Origin: Buchnera aphidicola (Artemisaphis artemisicola)
GTDB lineage: Bacteria; Pseudomonadota; Gammaproteobacteria; Enterobacterales; Enterobacteriaceae
Assembly (NCBI RefSeq): GCF_005082365.1
Contig: NZ_CP034900.1
Coordinates: 434,001 to 498,000 of the forward strand
Reading direction: 5' to 3'
DNA: 64,000 nt
Shown here piece after piece: positions 43,346-54,180 of this stretch (within the stretch, counting starts at the first letter, position 1; every line of letters starts with the position of its first letter). The notes under the pieces were generated by a model. It searched no databases. It saw nothing but the letters and a program-made list of their open reading frames with translations, and was not told the DNA's origin. A program made the position numbers and the translations under genes.

Positions 43346-44665
43346 ATGAAATTTATATACATAAAAACTTGGGGTTGTCAAATGAATGAATATGATTCAT
43401 CTATGATGATCTCATTATTGCAAAAAAACAATAAATATAAACTCACTAAATTTGCAGAAAATGCTGACATTTTAATATTAAACACTTGTTCTATAAGAGA
43501 AAAAGCTCAAGAAAAAGTTTTTCATCAATTAGGAAGATGGAAAAAAATAAAAAATAAAAACTCTAATGTAATTATTGCTTTAGGCGGTTGTGTAGCAACG
43601 CAAGAAGGTGAAGAGATTTTTAAAAGAGCTAATTATGTAGATATTATATTTGGAACTCAAACTTTACACAGATTGCCAAAAATGATTGCTGAAGTTGAAA
43701 AAAATAGACGATCTTTTATAGATATTAGTTTTCCTAAACTAGAAAAGTTTAACTATTTCTTTGAACCTAATACAAAAGGATATACAGCTGCTATTTCTAT
43801 TATGGAAGGTTGTAATAAATACTGTTCTTTTTGTGTTGTTCCTTATACAAGAGGAAATGAAATAAGTCGTCCGTGTGACGATGTTTTATTTGAAATATCA
43901 AAATTAGCAGAACAAGGTGTACGAGAAATTAATTTATTAGGACAAAATGTTAATGCATATGAAGGACCTACGTTTAATGGAAAAATTTGCTACTTTTCAG
44001 AATTAATTAGATTAGTAGCAGAAATAAATGGCATTGATAGAATACGTTTTACTACCAGTAATCCTCTTGAGTTTACTGATGACATTATTGAAGTATACAA
44101 AGATACACCAAAATTAGTTAGTTTTCTTCATTTACCTGTACAAAGTGGTTCTAATAAAATACTTAATTTAATGAAACGATCATATACAGTAGAAGAATAT
44201 CAATTAATTGTTAAAAAACTAATTCTTGCTCGACCTAATATTCAAATTAGTTCTGACTTTATTGTTGGTTTTCCTGGAGAATCTGAAAAAGATTTTCAAG
44301 AAACTATGGAATTAATAAAAAAAATTAATTTTGATATGAGTTTTAGTTTTATATACTCCTCTAGACCCGGAACACCTGCTTCTGAATTAAATGATAATAT
44401 TGATATTCAAGAAAAAAAAGAAAGATTATATCGTTTACAAAATCAAATTAACATACAAACCATGCAATGGAGTCGAAAAATGTTTAAAAGTACACAATCA
44501 ATTTTAGTGGAAGGTGTATCTAAGCAAAATATCATGGAGTTATACGGCAGAACAGAAAACAATAGAACTGTTACTTTTATAGGATCTCCTAATATGATTG
44601 GAAAATTTATTAATGTAAAAATCAACAAAGTTCATACACATTCATTGAAAGGTGAACTAATTTAA
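43346..44665 (+). CDS. miaB: tRNA-2-methylthio-N6-dimethylallyladenosine synthase MiaB
   Basis: The 439-residue radical SAM methylthiotransferase (E. coli 474) adds the methylthio group at A37 of tRNAs reading UNN codons. The N-terminal cluster cysteines are in [20 protein letters not shown] and GGCVATQ. The radical SAM motif is [17 protein letters not shown]-terminal TRAM domain ends at SLKGELI, and the last 35 or so residues of E. coli MiaB are missing. In E. coli ybeZ, ybeY and ybeX follow. Here ybeZ is absent and ybeY starts 16 bases on. Confidence 0.97.
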   Translation: MKFIYIKTWGCQMNEYDSSMMISLLQKNNKYKLTKFAENADILILNTCSIREKAQEKVFHQLGRWKKIKNKNSNVIIALGGCVATQEGEEIFKRANYVDIIFGTQTLHRLPKMIAEVEKNRRSFIDISFPKLEKFNYFFEPNTKGYTAAISIMEGCNKYCSFCVVPYTRGNEISRPCDDVLFEISKLAEQGVREINLLGQNVNAYEGPTFNGKICYFSELIRLVAEINGIDRIRFTTSNPLEFTDDIIEVYKDTPKLVSFLHLPVQSGSNKILNLMKRSYTVEEYQLIVKKLILARPNIQISSDFIVGFPGESEKDFQETMELIKKINFDMSFSFIYSSRPGTPASELNDNIDIQEKKERLYRLQNQINIQTMQWSRKMFKSTQSILVEGVSKQNIMELYGRTENNRTVTFIGSPNMIGKFINVKINKVHTHSLKGELI

Positions 44666-44680
44666 ATAGTAAAATAATAT

Positions 44681-45135
44681 ATGAAAAATATTGTTATAAA
44701 CCTTCAAATTTGCTGTGAAAATATTCAATATATACCAAAAATATCACATTTTAAAAAATGGATATCCAAAGTTTTGTTTAAAAAAAAAATATTAATATAA
44801 TAACAATCCGTATTGTAGATGAATCAGAAATTCAAAACTTAAACTATATTTATAGAGGAATAAATAAACCTACAAATATTTTATCATTTTCTATTAATAA
44901 GTTTATTGCCAGTAATCAAAAATTATTAGGAGATTTAGTTTTGTGTAAAAATATAATAGAAAAAGAATCTATAAAATATAATAAAATATTACAATCATAT
45001 TGGGCTCATGTAACTATACACGGAATATTGCATTTATTAGGATACGATCATAAAAATGATAAAGAAGCAAAAGTTATGGAACAAATAGAAAATAAAATCA
45101 TGATATCATTAAATTATCAAAAACCATATATGTAA
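44681..45135 (+). CDS. ybeY: Endoribonuclease YbeY, split at an A10 tract
   Basis: YbeY is a zinc endoribonuclease for 16S rRNA 3'-end maturation (E. coli 155 residues). From ATG 44681 the frame reads MKNIVINLQICCENI and stops at 44797-44799, just after an A10 tract (44780-44789). The next frame holds TIRIVDESEI, YRGINKPTNILSFS, LLGDLVLC and the zinc motif HGILHLLGYDH up to 45135. One extra A gives 151 residues with junction FKKKNINIITIRIVD, matching E. coli EVTIRVVD. All catalytic histidines are kept, so the gene looks functional apart from the tract. Confidence 0.88.
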
Positions 45136-45228
45136 AAAATTTTTTAATCTTTTATAAAAAATATTTTAACTAAACCTTTTCTACCATAGAATAATAAAAC
45201 ATATATTTAAGATAGATAATCTAATACT

Positions 45229-46101
45229 ATGAGTGATAATGATTCAGAAAACTGTAACAAAATAAATAAAAAAGGTTTTTTTTCTATTTTATTAAATCAA
45301 ATTTTTCATGATGAACCTAAAAATAGAGAAGAATTATTAGTATTAATTCGTGATGCAGAACAAAATGAACTTATTGATCAAGATACTTGCGATATGCTAG
45401 AAGGCGTTATGCATATTGCTAAGAAAAGAATTAAAGATATCATGATCCCTAGAACACAAATGATAACATTAAAGTTAAATTATAATTTAAACAAATGTCT
45501 TGATATTATAATTAAGTCCGCACACTCACGTTTTCCAGTAATGAGTAGCGATAATAATTATGTAGAAGGTTTTTTAATAGCTAAAGATTTATTGCCTTTC
45601 ATGAAAAATCTAAAAGATATATTTAATATAAAAAATATATTGAGATCAGCAGTTGTAGTACCAGAAAGCAAATATGTCGATCGAATGTTGAAAGAATTTC
45701 GTTTGCAACGAAATCATATGGCAATAGTAATAGATGAATTTGGAGCTGTTTCTGGATTAGTTACTATAGAAGATATACTTGAATTAATCGTGGGAGAAAT
45801 TGAAGATGAATATGATGAAGAAAAATTAAATATTAGAAAACTTCAAAAATATACTTTTTCTGTTCGAGCACTAACTACAATAAAAGAATTTAATGAAACT
45901 TTTCATACTAATTTTAGCGACAAAGAAGTAGATACTATAGGTGGATTAGTAATGAAAGAATTTGGTCATTTACCTGGTCGCGGTGAAAACATTCAAATTG
46001 ATGGATATTCTTTTAAAATATCTATAGCAGATAGTAGAAAAGTAATACAAATACATGTAACAGTTCCGGAAAATAAAATACCTGTTTTAGTAAAAGCATA
46101 A
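45229..46101 (+). CDS. ybeX: YbeX/CorC, CBS-domain protein
   Basis: The 290-residue protein (E. coli YbeX/CorC 292) has two CBS domains (MIPRTQMITLKLNYNL near 74-89; AIVIDEFGAVSGLVTIEDILELIVGEIEDE) and a C-terminal CorC_HlyC domain. It has been linked to magnesium/cobalt efflux and more recently to ribosome homeostasis, so its exact role is uncertain. It follows ybeY by 93 bases. In E. coli lnt comes next, but here leuS follows directly and no lnt is seen. Confidence 0.93.
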   Translation: MSDNDSENCNKINKKGFFSILLNQIFHDEPKNREELLVLIRDAEQNELIDQDTCDMLEGVMHIAKKRIKDIMIPRTQMITLKLNYNLNKCLDIIIKSAHSRFPVMSSDNNYVEGFLIAKDLLPFMKNLKDIFNIKNILRSAVVVPESKYVDRMLKEFRLQRNHMAIVIDEFGAVSGLVTIEDILELIVGEIEDEYDEEKLNIRKLQKYTFSVRALTTIKEFNETFHTNFSDKEVDTIGGLVMKEFGHLPGRGENIQIDGYSFKISIADSRKVIQIHVTVPENKIPVLVKA

Positions 46102-46154
46102 AAATAATAACATAATATTATTTTTATTAAATATTTTATTTTAGAGATAAAAAA

Positions 46155-48734
46155 ATGGAAAAAGAATATTCACCAAAAAAAATAGAACTTAATGTGCAAG
46201 AATATTGGAAAAAAAATAAAACTTTTCAAGTTTATGAAGATTCTAAAAAAGAAAAATATTATTGTCTTCCTATGCTTCCATATCCTTCTGGAAAATTGCA
46301 TATGGGTCATGTTAGAAATTATACTATTAGCGATGTTATTGCTAGATATCAAAGAATGTTAGGAAAAAATGTCCTACAACCTATGGGATGGGATGCTTTT
46401 GGACTGCCTGCTGAAGAAGCGGCTATAAAAAATAATACTCATCCTTTTAGTTGGACTAAAAAAAATATAAAATATATGAAAAAACAACTACAATCATTAG
46501 GTTTTAGCTATGATTGGAGTCGTGAAATAACTACTTGTAAACCGGAATATTATCATTGGGAACAATGGTTTTTTACAGAATTATATAAAAAAAAACTAGT
46601 TTATAAAAAAAATAGTATAGTAAATTGGTGTGCTTATGATAAAACTGTTTTAGCAAATGAACAAGTTATTGATGGTTGTTGTTGGAGATGTCAAAATAAA
46701 ATAATAATGAAAAAATTTCCACAATGGTTTATAAAAATAAGAAATTATGCTGAATCTCTATATCAAGATTTAAAAAAGTTAAATTATTGGCCAGAAAATG
46801 TAAAAAATATGCAAAAAAATTGGATTGGAAGAACAAAAGGATTTGAAATTACTTTAAATATTTTTAGTAGAGATCAAACATTAAAAGTATTTTTAGAAAG
46901 ATTAGACATTATAATGGGTGTTACATATATTTCGATATCTTCTTGTCATAAATTATCTATAAATCTATCTAAACAAAATAAAACAATAAAAAAATTTATA
47001 CAAAAATATGAATATATCTCACAAGAAGAAAGAGAAAAAGAAAAATACCAAGGTATTAATACTAATCTATTTGTTATTCATCCAATTACTAAAAAACTAA
47101 TACCTATCTGGATTGCAAATTTTACTATAAAAGAACATGGAACCAATGCAGTATTCTCTGTTCCTGCACACAATGAACATCATTGGAAATTTGCAATCAA
47201 AAATAATTTACAAATTAAATATGTTATTTTAAATTCTAATAATAAAAAAACAAATTTATATAATTCTTGGATAAACAAAAAAGGAATATTATTTAATTCT
47301 GGAGAATTTAATGGATTAAATTTTCAAAAAAGCACTGAAAAAATAAAAAAAATATTATTAGAAAAAAAAATATTAAAAAATAAGATTCACTATAAATTAC
47401 AAGATTGGTGTATCTCAAGACAACGCTATTGGGGAGCTCCTATTCCTATGGCCAAATTAAAAAACGGAGAAATTATACCTGTTCCAAAAGAACAATTACC
47501 TATACTTTTACCGAATATTGAAAATAATATAAATTTATTAAGAAAATCTATTAATCCTTATTCTGAATGGGCGCAAATTCTTATTAATAAACAAAACGCT
47601 ATTCGAGAAACAGATACTTTTGATACTTTTATGGAATCATCTTGGTATTATGCTAGATATACTTGTCCAAGTTTTAATACAGGAATGATTGATCCAGTAG
47701 CATCAAATTATTGGCTTCCTGTAGATCAATATATTGGAGGAATTGAACATGCAATTATGCATTTAATGTATTTTAGATTTTTTCATAAATTGTTACGTGA
47801 TTTTAAATTAGTTAATTTTGATGAACCAGTTAAAAATTTATTATGTCAAGGTATGGTTCTTGCCGAAGCTTTTTATAAAATCAATAAAAATTCTCAAAAA
47901 AATTGGATTCATTCATCATTAGTTATAACAAAACGAAATTTAAAAGGAGAAATTATTCAATCTTATAACAAAAAAGGAGAAAATTTAGTTTATGCAGGTA
48001 TGATTAAAATGTCTAAATCAAAAAATAATGGAATTGAACCAGAATTGATGATTAAAAATTATGGTGCAGATACAATTCGTTTATTTATAATGTTTGCAGC
48101 TCCTATAGAATCTTCATTAGAATGGAAAGAATCTGGGGTAAAAGGAATACATCGTTTTTTAAAAAAATTATGGTTACTAATATATAATTATATCAATGTA
48201 TATAATACAGATAAAGATATAGATTTTTCTTGTTTAAATGATCAACAAAATGAACTTCTTTATCAATTGCATAAGACCATAGATAAAGTTTCTGATGATA
48301 TCGGTCGTCGAAAAACATTTAATACTGCTATTTCTGCAATCATGGAATTAGTAAATCAATTAATAAAAACTCCTGTTCAAGACAAACAAGATAAATCTAT
48401 TATGAGAGAATCTTTAATTTGCATTATAAAAATGCTATATCCATTTACACCTCATTTTTGTTTTACTACTTGGAAATATTTTTACAAAAATAGTTCTATT
48501 GATGATCAAAAATGGCCTATTGCAAAAAATGATATTTTATTAAAGAGATATAAGATTATTGTTGTTCAAATTAACGGAAAAAAAAAATGTACTATAAAAA
48601 TTTCTAAAAATTTAAAAAAAGAAGAAATATTATTATATATTCAAAATCAAAATATTATTACACAATATTTAAAAAATAGTGATGTAAAAAAGATAATATA
48701 TGTTCCAAATAAAATAATAAATTTTGTATTATAA
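46155..48734 (+). CDS. leuS: Leucyl-tRNA synthetase
   Basis: The 859-residue class I synthetase (E. coli 860) has HIGH in PYPSGKLHMGHVRNYTISD near 42-60 and KMSKS in GMIKMSKSKNNGIEP near 617-631. The CP1 editing domain is less conserved than the core. Its expected threonine-rich motif is altered, but FSVPAHNEHHWKFA is recognisable near 335-350. The C-terminal domain is complete. leuS-holA-nadD is the E. coli order with lptE missing. Confidence 0.97.
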   Translation: MEKEYSPKKIELNVQEYWKKNKTFQVYEDSKKEKYYCLPMLPYPSGKLHMGHVRNYTISDVIARYQRMLGKNVLQPMGWDAFGLPAEEAAIKNNTHPFSWTKKNIKYMKKQLQSLGFSYDWSREITTCKPEYYHWEQWFFTELYKKKLVYKKNSIVNWCAYDKTVLANEQVIDGCCWRCQNKIIMKKFPQWFIKIRNYAESLYQDLKKLNYWPENVKNMQKNWIGRTKGFEITLNIFSRDQTLKVFLERLDIIMGVTYISISSCHKLSINLSKQNKTIKKFIQKYEYISQEEREKEKYQGINTNLFVIHPITKKLIPIWIANFTIKEHGTNAVFSVPAHNEHHWKFAIKNNLQIKYVILNSNNKKTNLYNSWINKKGILFNSGEFNGLNFQKSTEKIKKILLEKKILKNKIHYKLQDWCISRQRYWGAPIPMAKLKNGEIIPVPKEQLPILLPNIENNINLLRKSINPYSEWAQILINKQNAIRETDTFDTFMESSWYYARYTCPSFNTGMIDPVASNYWLPVDQYIGGIEHAIMHLMYFRFFHKLLRDFKLVNFDEPVKNLLCQGMVLAEAFYKINKNSQKNWIHSSLVITKRNLKGEIIQSYNKKGENLVYAGMIKMSKSKNNGIEPELMIKNYGADTIRLFIMFAAPIESSLEWKESGVKGIHRFLKKLWLLIYNYINVYNTDKDIDFSCLNDQQNELLYQLHKTIDKVSDDIGRRKTFNTAISAIMELVNQLIKTPVQDKQDKSIMRESLICIIKMLYPFTPHFCFTTWKYFYKNSSIDDQKWPIAKNDILLKRYKIIVVQINGKKKCTIKISKNLKKEEILLYIQNQNIITQYLKNSDVKKIIYVPNKIINFVL

Positions 48735-48767
48735 ATAAAACAATTTTTAAAAGTATTTTATTAATAT

Positions 48768-49763
48768 ATGAAAAATATACACTTATACGAGCTTAAACAA
48801 AATCTAATTAAAAAATTAAATTTTTTTTATATATTATTAGGAGAGAATTTTATTTTATTAAAAAATAGTCAAGAATTAATATTAAATATTGCATATCAAA
48901 AAGGATTTTCAGAAATAGTTACAATAGATATAGAAAAAAATAAAGATTGGGAAAAAGTTATTATATTCTATAAACAAAAAGATTTATTTTTTAAAAAAAC
49001 TTCTCTAATTGTTAATTTTCTTATTAAAAAATTAGATATTATTTTAATTAAAAATATTAATAAAATATCTTCTTTACTTAATTTAGATGTCTTGATTATA
49101 TTAAAACTTAATCATTTGTCTGATTTTTTTCAAAACAATCAATTACTCAGAAAATTAAAAAGTTATAACAGCATTATATCTTGTTTTACACCATATAATT
49201 TAGATTTTATTAATTGGATAAAATATGAAATTCAAGAAAAAAATATAAATATAGAAGATAAAGGATTATTTTTATTATATAAATATTATGATGGAAATAC
49301 TTTATTTATATATAATATTTTAAAAATACTTTTAATTACATGGCCTAATACTTATATTACAGAAGACAAAATAAAAAAAATTATTATTGATTTTTTTAAT
49401 TTTAGTCCGTTACATTGGATTAATGCTATATTTCAAGGTCAAACAAAAAAAGCAATTTATATACTAAATATATTTTGTAAGCAAAAATATAACATTCTTA
49501 TTTTAATACGAAGTCTACAAAAAGACTTGTTAATATTAATTTATATGAAACGTGAAAAAAAAACAGATATTAATATATTTTTATTAGCTAATAAGATTTG
49601 GAAAAAAAGATATAAATTTTTTATAAACGGATTTCAAAAAAATAATTATAATAGTTTATATAAAGCTATTCAAATTCTTGTTAAAATAGAAATAAATATT
49701 AAAAAAAAATATAATAATTCTGTTTGGGATCAATTGAAAGAATTAACTTTAATGCTGTCTTAA
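48768..49763 (+). CDS. holA: DNA polymerase III delta subunit
   Basis: The 331-residue protein (E. coli 343) is the clamp-opening subunit of the clamp loader. Sequence conservation is weak, but size, position between leuS and nadD, and the start MKNIHLYELKQNLIKKL (E. coli MIRLYPEQLRAQLNEGL) support the call. SPLHWINAIFQGQTKKAIYIL matches the delta family region near 215. It is very rich in Ile, Lys and Asn, showing base-composition drift. Confidence 0.85.
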   Translation: MKNIHLYELKQNLIKKLNFFYILLGENFILLKNSQELILNIAYQKGFSEIVTIDIEKNKDWEKVIIFYKQKDLFFKKTSLIVNFLIKKLDIILIKNINKISSLLNLDVLIILKLNHLSDFFQNNQLLRKLKSYNSIISCFTPYNLDFINWIKYEIQEKNINIEDKGLFLLYKYYDGNTLFIYNILKILLITWPNTYITEDKIKKIIIDFFNFSPLHWINAIFQGQTKKAIYILNIFCKQKYNILILIRSLQKDLLILIYMKREKKTDINIFLLANKIWKKRYKFFINGFQKNNYNSLYKAIQILVKIEINIKKKYNNSVWDQLKELTLMLS

Positions 49764-49792
49764 ATGGCATCTTATATATTTATAAAATAAAA

Positions 49793-50442
49793 ATGAAAAA
49801 ATTATATGCAATATTTGGTGGCAATTTTGATCCTATTCATTATGGTCATCTTTGTATGGCTCAAAATTTAGCAAATGAAATATGTATAGAAAAAATAATA
49901 TTTCTACCAAATAATAATCCTCCTCATAGAGAAAAAAGCAAAACATCTATAATAGATAGATTAAAAATGATTAAGATGGCTATTAACAATAATGCTTTAT
50001 TTAAAATAAGTTATTTAGAAACGAAAAAAATTAAATGTTTTTATACTATAGACACTTTGAAAAAAATTAGAAAAATAATAGGTTATTCAAGACCTTTATG
50101 TTTTATAATAGGAGAAGATAACTTGCAAAATTTTAATCTCTGGAAAGACTGGGAAAATATTTTATCATATTCACATTTGCTTGTTTGCCCTAGAACTCAT
50201 AAAAAAAAAGTAACTATAAATTAATAAATTGGATCAATACTCATATAATTAAAGATTATCATTTACTTCATAAAAAATCATGTGGATTAATTTTTTTTTC
50301 CAATACAGAAATGATTAATATTTCTTCAAGTAAAATAAGAAAAAATTATTCTCAAGGAAAAAGTTCTTACGGACTTTTACCGTCAAATATTAATACATAT
50401 ATTATATTAAAAAAAATATATCATACAAATCAAGATCCTTAG
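49793..50442 (+). CDS. nadD: Nicotinate-nucleotide adenylyltransferase NadD, split at an A9 tract
   Basis: NadD makes NaAD from nicotinate mononucleotide and ATP (E. coli 213 residues). The first frame starts MKMKKLYAIFGGNFDPIHYGHL with the nucleotidyltransferase motif, keeps FLPNNNPPH and FIIGEDNL, and stops at 50222-50224 after LLVCPRTHKKK. An A9 tract is at 50201-50209. The next frame continues SNYKLINWINTHIIKDY and ends with NISSSKIRKNYSQGKS, the ISxxxIR motif needed for ATP binding, stopping at 50442. One extra A gives 216 residues. The first frame alone would lack that motif and probably be inactive. Confidence 0.87.
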
Positions 50443-50508
50443 TTGATTAAAAAAATTTTTTATAATACAAACATATAATAATTTTTTAATATATTTTAAC
50501 TTATAATA

Positions 50509-50742
50509 ATGAAAAAAAATTTTATTACATTAAATTTAATTGGTCTACGATGTCCTGAACCAATTATGATGATTAGAAAAACAATTCGCAATATGAAAGA
50601 TAATCAAAAAATATTAGTTTTATCAGATGATCTTTCAACAAAAAGGGACATCCCAAATTTTTGTTTTTTCATGAAACATACACTATTAAAACTTGAAATA
50701 AAAATTAAACCATATCGTTTTTTATTAAAAAAAGGATTATAA
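50509..50742 (+). CDS. tusA: Sulfur carrier protein TusA
   Basis: The 77-residue protein (E. coli 81) carries sulfur from IscS towards 2-thiouridine in tRNA. The active Cys is C15 in [17 protein letters not shown], the family signature. The C-terminal PYRFLLKKG matches E. coli PYRYLIRKG. It converges on asd, with a nested hairpin in the 115-bp spacer between them. Confidence 0.95.
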   Translation: MKKNFITLNLIGLRCPEPIMMIRKTIRNMKDNQKILVLSDDLSTKRDIPNFCFFMKHTLLKLEIKIKPYRFLLKKGL

Positions 50743-50755
50743 AATTTATAAAATA

Positions 50756-50815
50756 TTTAATATATACACATAAAATTTAATATATTTTATATTAAAAGAT
50801 AGTGTATATATTAAA
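50756..50815. terminator. Nested inverted repeat between convergent tusA and asd
   Basis: TTTAATATATACAC (50756-50769) pairs perfectly over 14 bp with GTGTATATATTAAA (50802-50815). The loop holds a second hairpin, ATAAAAT (50770-50776) with ATTTTAT (50784-50790). It lies between two converging 3' ends and is a likely bidirectional terminator. Confidence 0.55.
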
Positions 50816-50857
50816 AATATGATATAAAATAATAATTGACAATACATAAAATTATAA

Positions 50858-51970
50858 TTAATCAATTAATATTCTTAACATTCTTCTCAAAGGTTCTGCT
50901 GCACCCCATAATAACTGATCTCCAACAGTAAAAGCAGATATATATTTTGATCCTATATTTAATTTTCTTAAACGACCTATTGGGATATTTAACGTATTAG
51001 TAACAGAAGACGGTGTTAACTTTAATAAAGTTTCTTCTATGTTATTCGGAATAACATTGACCCATTGATTATGATTGGCGATAATTTCTTGAATGTTATC
51101 TAAAGATAATTCTTTTTTTAGTTTAATAGTAAACGATTGACTATGACATCTTAATGAACTAATTCTTACACAAATACCGTCAATTAATACTTTATTTTCT
51201 AATAATCCTAAAATTTTATTGGTTTCAGCTTGACCTTTCCATTCTTCTCGACTTTGACCATTGATCATTTTTTTATCAATCCATGGTATTAAACTCCCTG
51301 CTAATGGTACAGAAAAATATTTTTTAGGAAAACTAGAACTTCGAGACATTTTAGTTACTTTATTTTCAAGTTCTAAAATTGTTGTACAATCATCAAATAA
51401 TTCTTTTTTTACACTATTAAATAACATTCCCATTTGTTTTAATAATTCTATTATATAAGAAGCACCTGCACCAGAAGCTGCTTGATAAGTAGAAACAGAA
51501 ATCCATTCAATTAATTTTTTTTCAAACAAACCACCTAAAGACATCAGCATTAAACTGACAGTACAATTTCCTCCTACAAAAGTTTTAATGCCTTTATTAA
51601 TAGAATCTTGTATAATATGATAATTAATTGGATCCAATATAATAGTAGAATTTTTTTTCATTCGTAAACATGAAGATGCATCTATCCAATAACCTTTCCA
51701 GTTATTTTTTCTTAACTCTGGATAAATCTTATTAGTATAAATACTACCTTGACAAGTAATTATGATATCCATTTCTTGTAATAGATCAATATTATAAGCA
51801 TTTTTTAAAACATTACATGATATATGATTATTTATAGGACCGTCTTGACCAGATTGAGAGGTTGAAAAAAACACAGGATTAATTTTTGAAAAATCGTTTT
51901 CTTCTTCCATTCTTTTCAATAATACTGATCCGACCATTCCTCGCCAACCAATAAATCCAACACGTTTCAT
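50858..51970 (-). CDS. asd: Aspartate-semialdehyde dehydrogenase
   Basis: The enzyme (370 residues from ATG 51970; E. coli 367) reduces aspartyl phosphate to the semialdehyde, the branch point to lysine, threonine and methionine. [18 protein letters not shown] is the NADP-binding start, [15 protein letters not shown] holds the catalytic Cys, and [18 protein letters not shown] matches E. coli. ATGs at 51973 and 51985 are in frame, but the inner start aligns best with E. coli MKNVGFIGW. It works upstream of LysA, also in this window. Confidence 0.96.
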   Translation of the reverse strand: MKRVGFIGWRGMVGSVLLKRMEEENDFSKINPVFFSTSQSGQDGPINNHISCNVLKNAYNIDLLQEMDIIITCQGSIYTNKIYPELRKNNWKGYWIDASSCLRMKKNSTIILDPINYHIIQDSINKGIKTFVGGNCTVSLMLMSLGGLFEKKLIEWISVSTYQAASGAGASYIIELLKQMGMLFNSVKKELFDDCTTILELENKVTKMSRSSSFPKKYFSVPLAGSLIPWIDKKMINGQSREEWKGQAETNKILGLLENKVLIDGICVRISSLRCHSQSFTIKLKKELSLDNIQEIIANHNQWVNVIPNNIEETLLKLTPSSVTNTLNIPIGRLRKLNIGSKYISAFTVGDQLLWGAAEPLRRMLRILID

Positions 51971-52317
51971 CATTAATAAATACACGGATAATTTACAATA
52001 AAAATAATATTCTATTAAAATTAATAATATTACTTTTAGTAAACATTTTCCGGCTCCTAAAATAATTACAAAAGATTTTATAATATATATAACATATATT
52101 ATTTTTGATTAAAAAATTAATTTTTTAAAAATATCAGAATAGAATATTCTATTTGCATTTTTGAAAATATTATAAAATTATAATTTTATATTAAAAAAAT
52201 TTTTTTATATAATAAATTAATTTATAAAAATTAATAAAATACTTAATCAACTGATTATGTATTAAGAATGCTTTTTATAAAAAATATTTTCAATTTTAAA
52301 GGATACAATAAATTAAT
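51971..52317. other. 347-bp divergent spacer asd-yhgN, no gene seen
   Basis: The spacer is very AT-rich and must contain promoters for asd (minus) and yhgN (plus). A TATAAT is present near 52079-52084 on the plus strand, but it is far from yhgN. No open frame with recognisable content and no clear inverted repeat was found. Confidence 0.5.
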
Positions 52318-52914
52318 ATGACCGAGATAATTTCTACTACTATATTGTTAATTTTAATTATGGATCCTTTGGGAAATCTTCCAATATTTATGACAATATT
52401 AAAACATATAGAACCTAAAAGACGAAGAGTTATCGTGATTAGAGAAATGATTATAGCATTAATTATAATGTTATTGTTCTTGTTTGTTGGAGAAAAAATA
52501 CTAATTATTTTAAATTTAAAAACTGAAACTGTTTCAATATCTGGAGGTATTATTTTATTCTTAATTGCTATTAAAATGATTTTTCCTTCTGAAAACAACA
52601 ATAATAATGAAAACATATCTTTAAAAGAAGAACCTTTTTTAGTTCCTTTAGCCATTCCATTAGTTGCGGGACCATCTTTATTAGCAACATTAATGTTATT
52701 ATCACATCAGTATTCAAACCATATTTCTTATTTAATTGGATCTTTGTTAATAGCATGGTTATTTACTGTTATAATACTATTATTATCAGATTTATTTTTA
52801 CATTTATTTGGATCTAAAAGTGTTCATGCTTTAGAACGTCTTATGGGATTAATTTTAATCATGCTTTCTACTCAGATGTTTTTAGATGGAATCAGTACAT
52901 GGTTTAAAAATTAA
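52318..52914 (+). CDS. yhgN: MarC-family inner-membrane protein YhgN
   Basis: The 198-residue protein (E. coli YhgN 197) is very close to its E. coli counterpart: ILIMDPLGNLPIFMTILKH near 13-31, TVSISGGIILFLIAIKMIFP, VPLAIPLVAGPSLLATLMLLSHQ and ALERLMGLILIMLSTQMFLDGI. Six membrane helices fit the hydrophobic pattern. The MarC/UPF0056 family has no settled function. Its strong conservation in a reduced genome hints at an important transport role. In E. coli it lies next to asd, as here. Confidence 0.93.
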   Translation: MTEIISTTILLILIMDPLGNLPIFMTILKHIEPKRRRVIVIREMIIALIIMLLFLFVGEKILIILNLKTETVSISGGIILFLIAIKMIFPSENNNNNENISLKEEPFLVPLAIPLVAGPSLLATLMLLSHQYSNHISYLIGSLLIAWLFTVIILLLSDLFLHLFGSKSVHALERLMGLILIMLSTQMFLDGISTWFKN

Positions 52915-52969
52915 ATTTAAATTTATAAAAATTTATAAAATTAATTAATTATTTTAAAAAGGAATTCTT

Positions 52970-54148
52970 ATGAATATAACAAAAATGACTGATTTAAATA
53001 TCACAGGAAAAAGAGTTTTAATAAGAAGTGATTTAAACGTACCCATAAAAAATGGAATAATTCAATCTGAAGCTAGAATATTAGCAGCTCTTCCTACTAT
53101 TCAATTAGCAATTGAAAGAAAGGCAAAAGTCATAATTATGTCTCATTTAGGAAGACCAAAAGAAGGATGTAATACAAAAAAAAATTCTTTATTACCTATA
53201 TTTGAATATTTAAAAAAGAAATTAAATAACACAAAAATATATTTTGCTAAAGATTATTTAAATAATTTTGAAATAAATGCAGGAGAAGTTGTAATTTTAG
53301 AAAATGTTCGTTTTAACATGGGAGAACTAAACAATAGTGATGAATTATCCAAAAAGTATTCTAATCTTTGCGATATATTTGTAATGGATGCATTTGGAAG
53401 CGCACATAGAATTCAATCATCTACTTATGGTATTGGTAAATTTGTTAAAATTGCATGTGCTGGACCGCTTTTAATAAATGAAATCAATGCGTTAACAAAA
53501 GCACTAGAAAAACCAAAACGTCCTATGGTTGCAATAATAGGAGGTTCAAAAGTATCAACTAAATTTAATGTACTGCATAAATTATCTACAATTGCAGATA
53601 CAATTATAGTTGGAGGCGGTATAGCAAATACTTTTTTAGCTATAGATCATAAAATAGGCAAATCTTTATATGAATCAAATTTTATATTAGAAGCTAAAAA
53701 ATTACGTGAACAATTTAATATATTCATTCCAATTGATTCTAGAGTAGGAAAAAATTTTTCTAAAACCGAAAAATCTACAATAAAATTACCTTCTAATATC
53801 AAAGAAGACGAAGAAATTATGGATTTTGGAGATCAATCAATTAAAATAGCAGTTGATATTCTTAAAAAATCTAAAACAATTGTATGGAATGGACCAGTAG
53901 GAGTATTTGAATTTCCAAATTTTCGAAAAGGTACAGAAATGATTGCAAAAACAATTGCACATAGTCAAGCATTTTCTATAGCTGGAGGAGGAGATACACT
54001 ATCAGTTATCGATATGTTTAATATAAAAAATAATATATCTTACATTTCTACTGGAGGAGGAGCATTCTTAGAATTTATGGAAGGGAAAAAATTACCTGCA
54101 ATATATATGTTAGAAGAAAATTTTAAAAAAAATAACTTAATTAACTAA
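52970..54148 (+). CDS. pgk: Phosphoglycerate kinase
   Basis: The 392-residue enzyme (E. coli 387) makes ATP from 1,3-bisphosphoglycerate. Signature segments are [15 protein letters not shown] near 15-29, [31 protein letters not shown] and the nucleotide loop [19 protein letters not shown] precedes the ATG. fbaA follows after 32 bases, the E. coli pgk-fbaA-mscS order. Confidence 0.98.
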   Translation: MNITKMTDLNITGKRVLIRSDLNVPIKNGIIQSEARILAALPTIQLAIERKAKVIIMSHLGRPKEGCNTKKNSLLPIFEYLKKKLNNTKIYFAKDYLNNFEINAGEVVILENVRFNMGELNNSDELSKKYSNLCDIFVMDAFGSAHRIQSSTYGIGKFVKIACAGPLLINEINALTKALEKPKRPMVAIIGGSKVSTKFNVLHKLSTIADTIIVGGGIANTFLAIDHKIGKSLYESNFILEAKKLREQFNIFIPIDSRVGKNFSKTEKSTIKLPSNIKEDEEIMDFGDQSIKIAVDILKKSKTIVWNGPVGVFEFPNFRKGTEMIAKTIAHSQAFSIAGGGDTLSVIDMFNIKNNISYISTGGGAFLEFMEGKKLPAIYMLEENFKKNNLIN

Positions 54149-54180
54149 TTTTAAAATTAGATAATAAAATAGGAAAAACA

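Noticed and set aside
44941-45135. ybeY fragment as a separate short gene
   Set aside because: Codons upstream in the same frame match the family back to the A10 tract, so this is one split gene.
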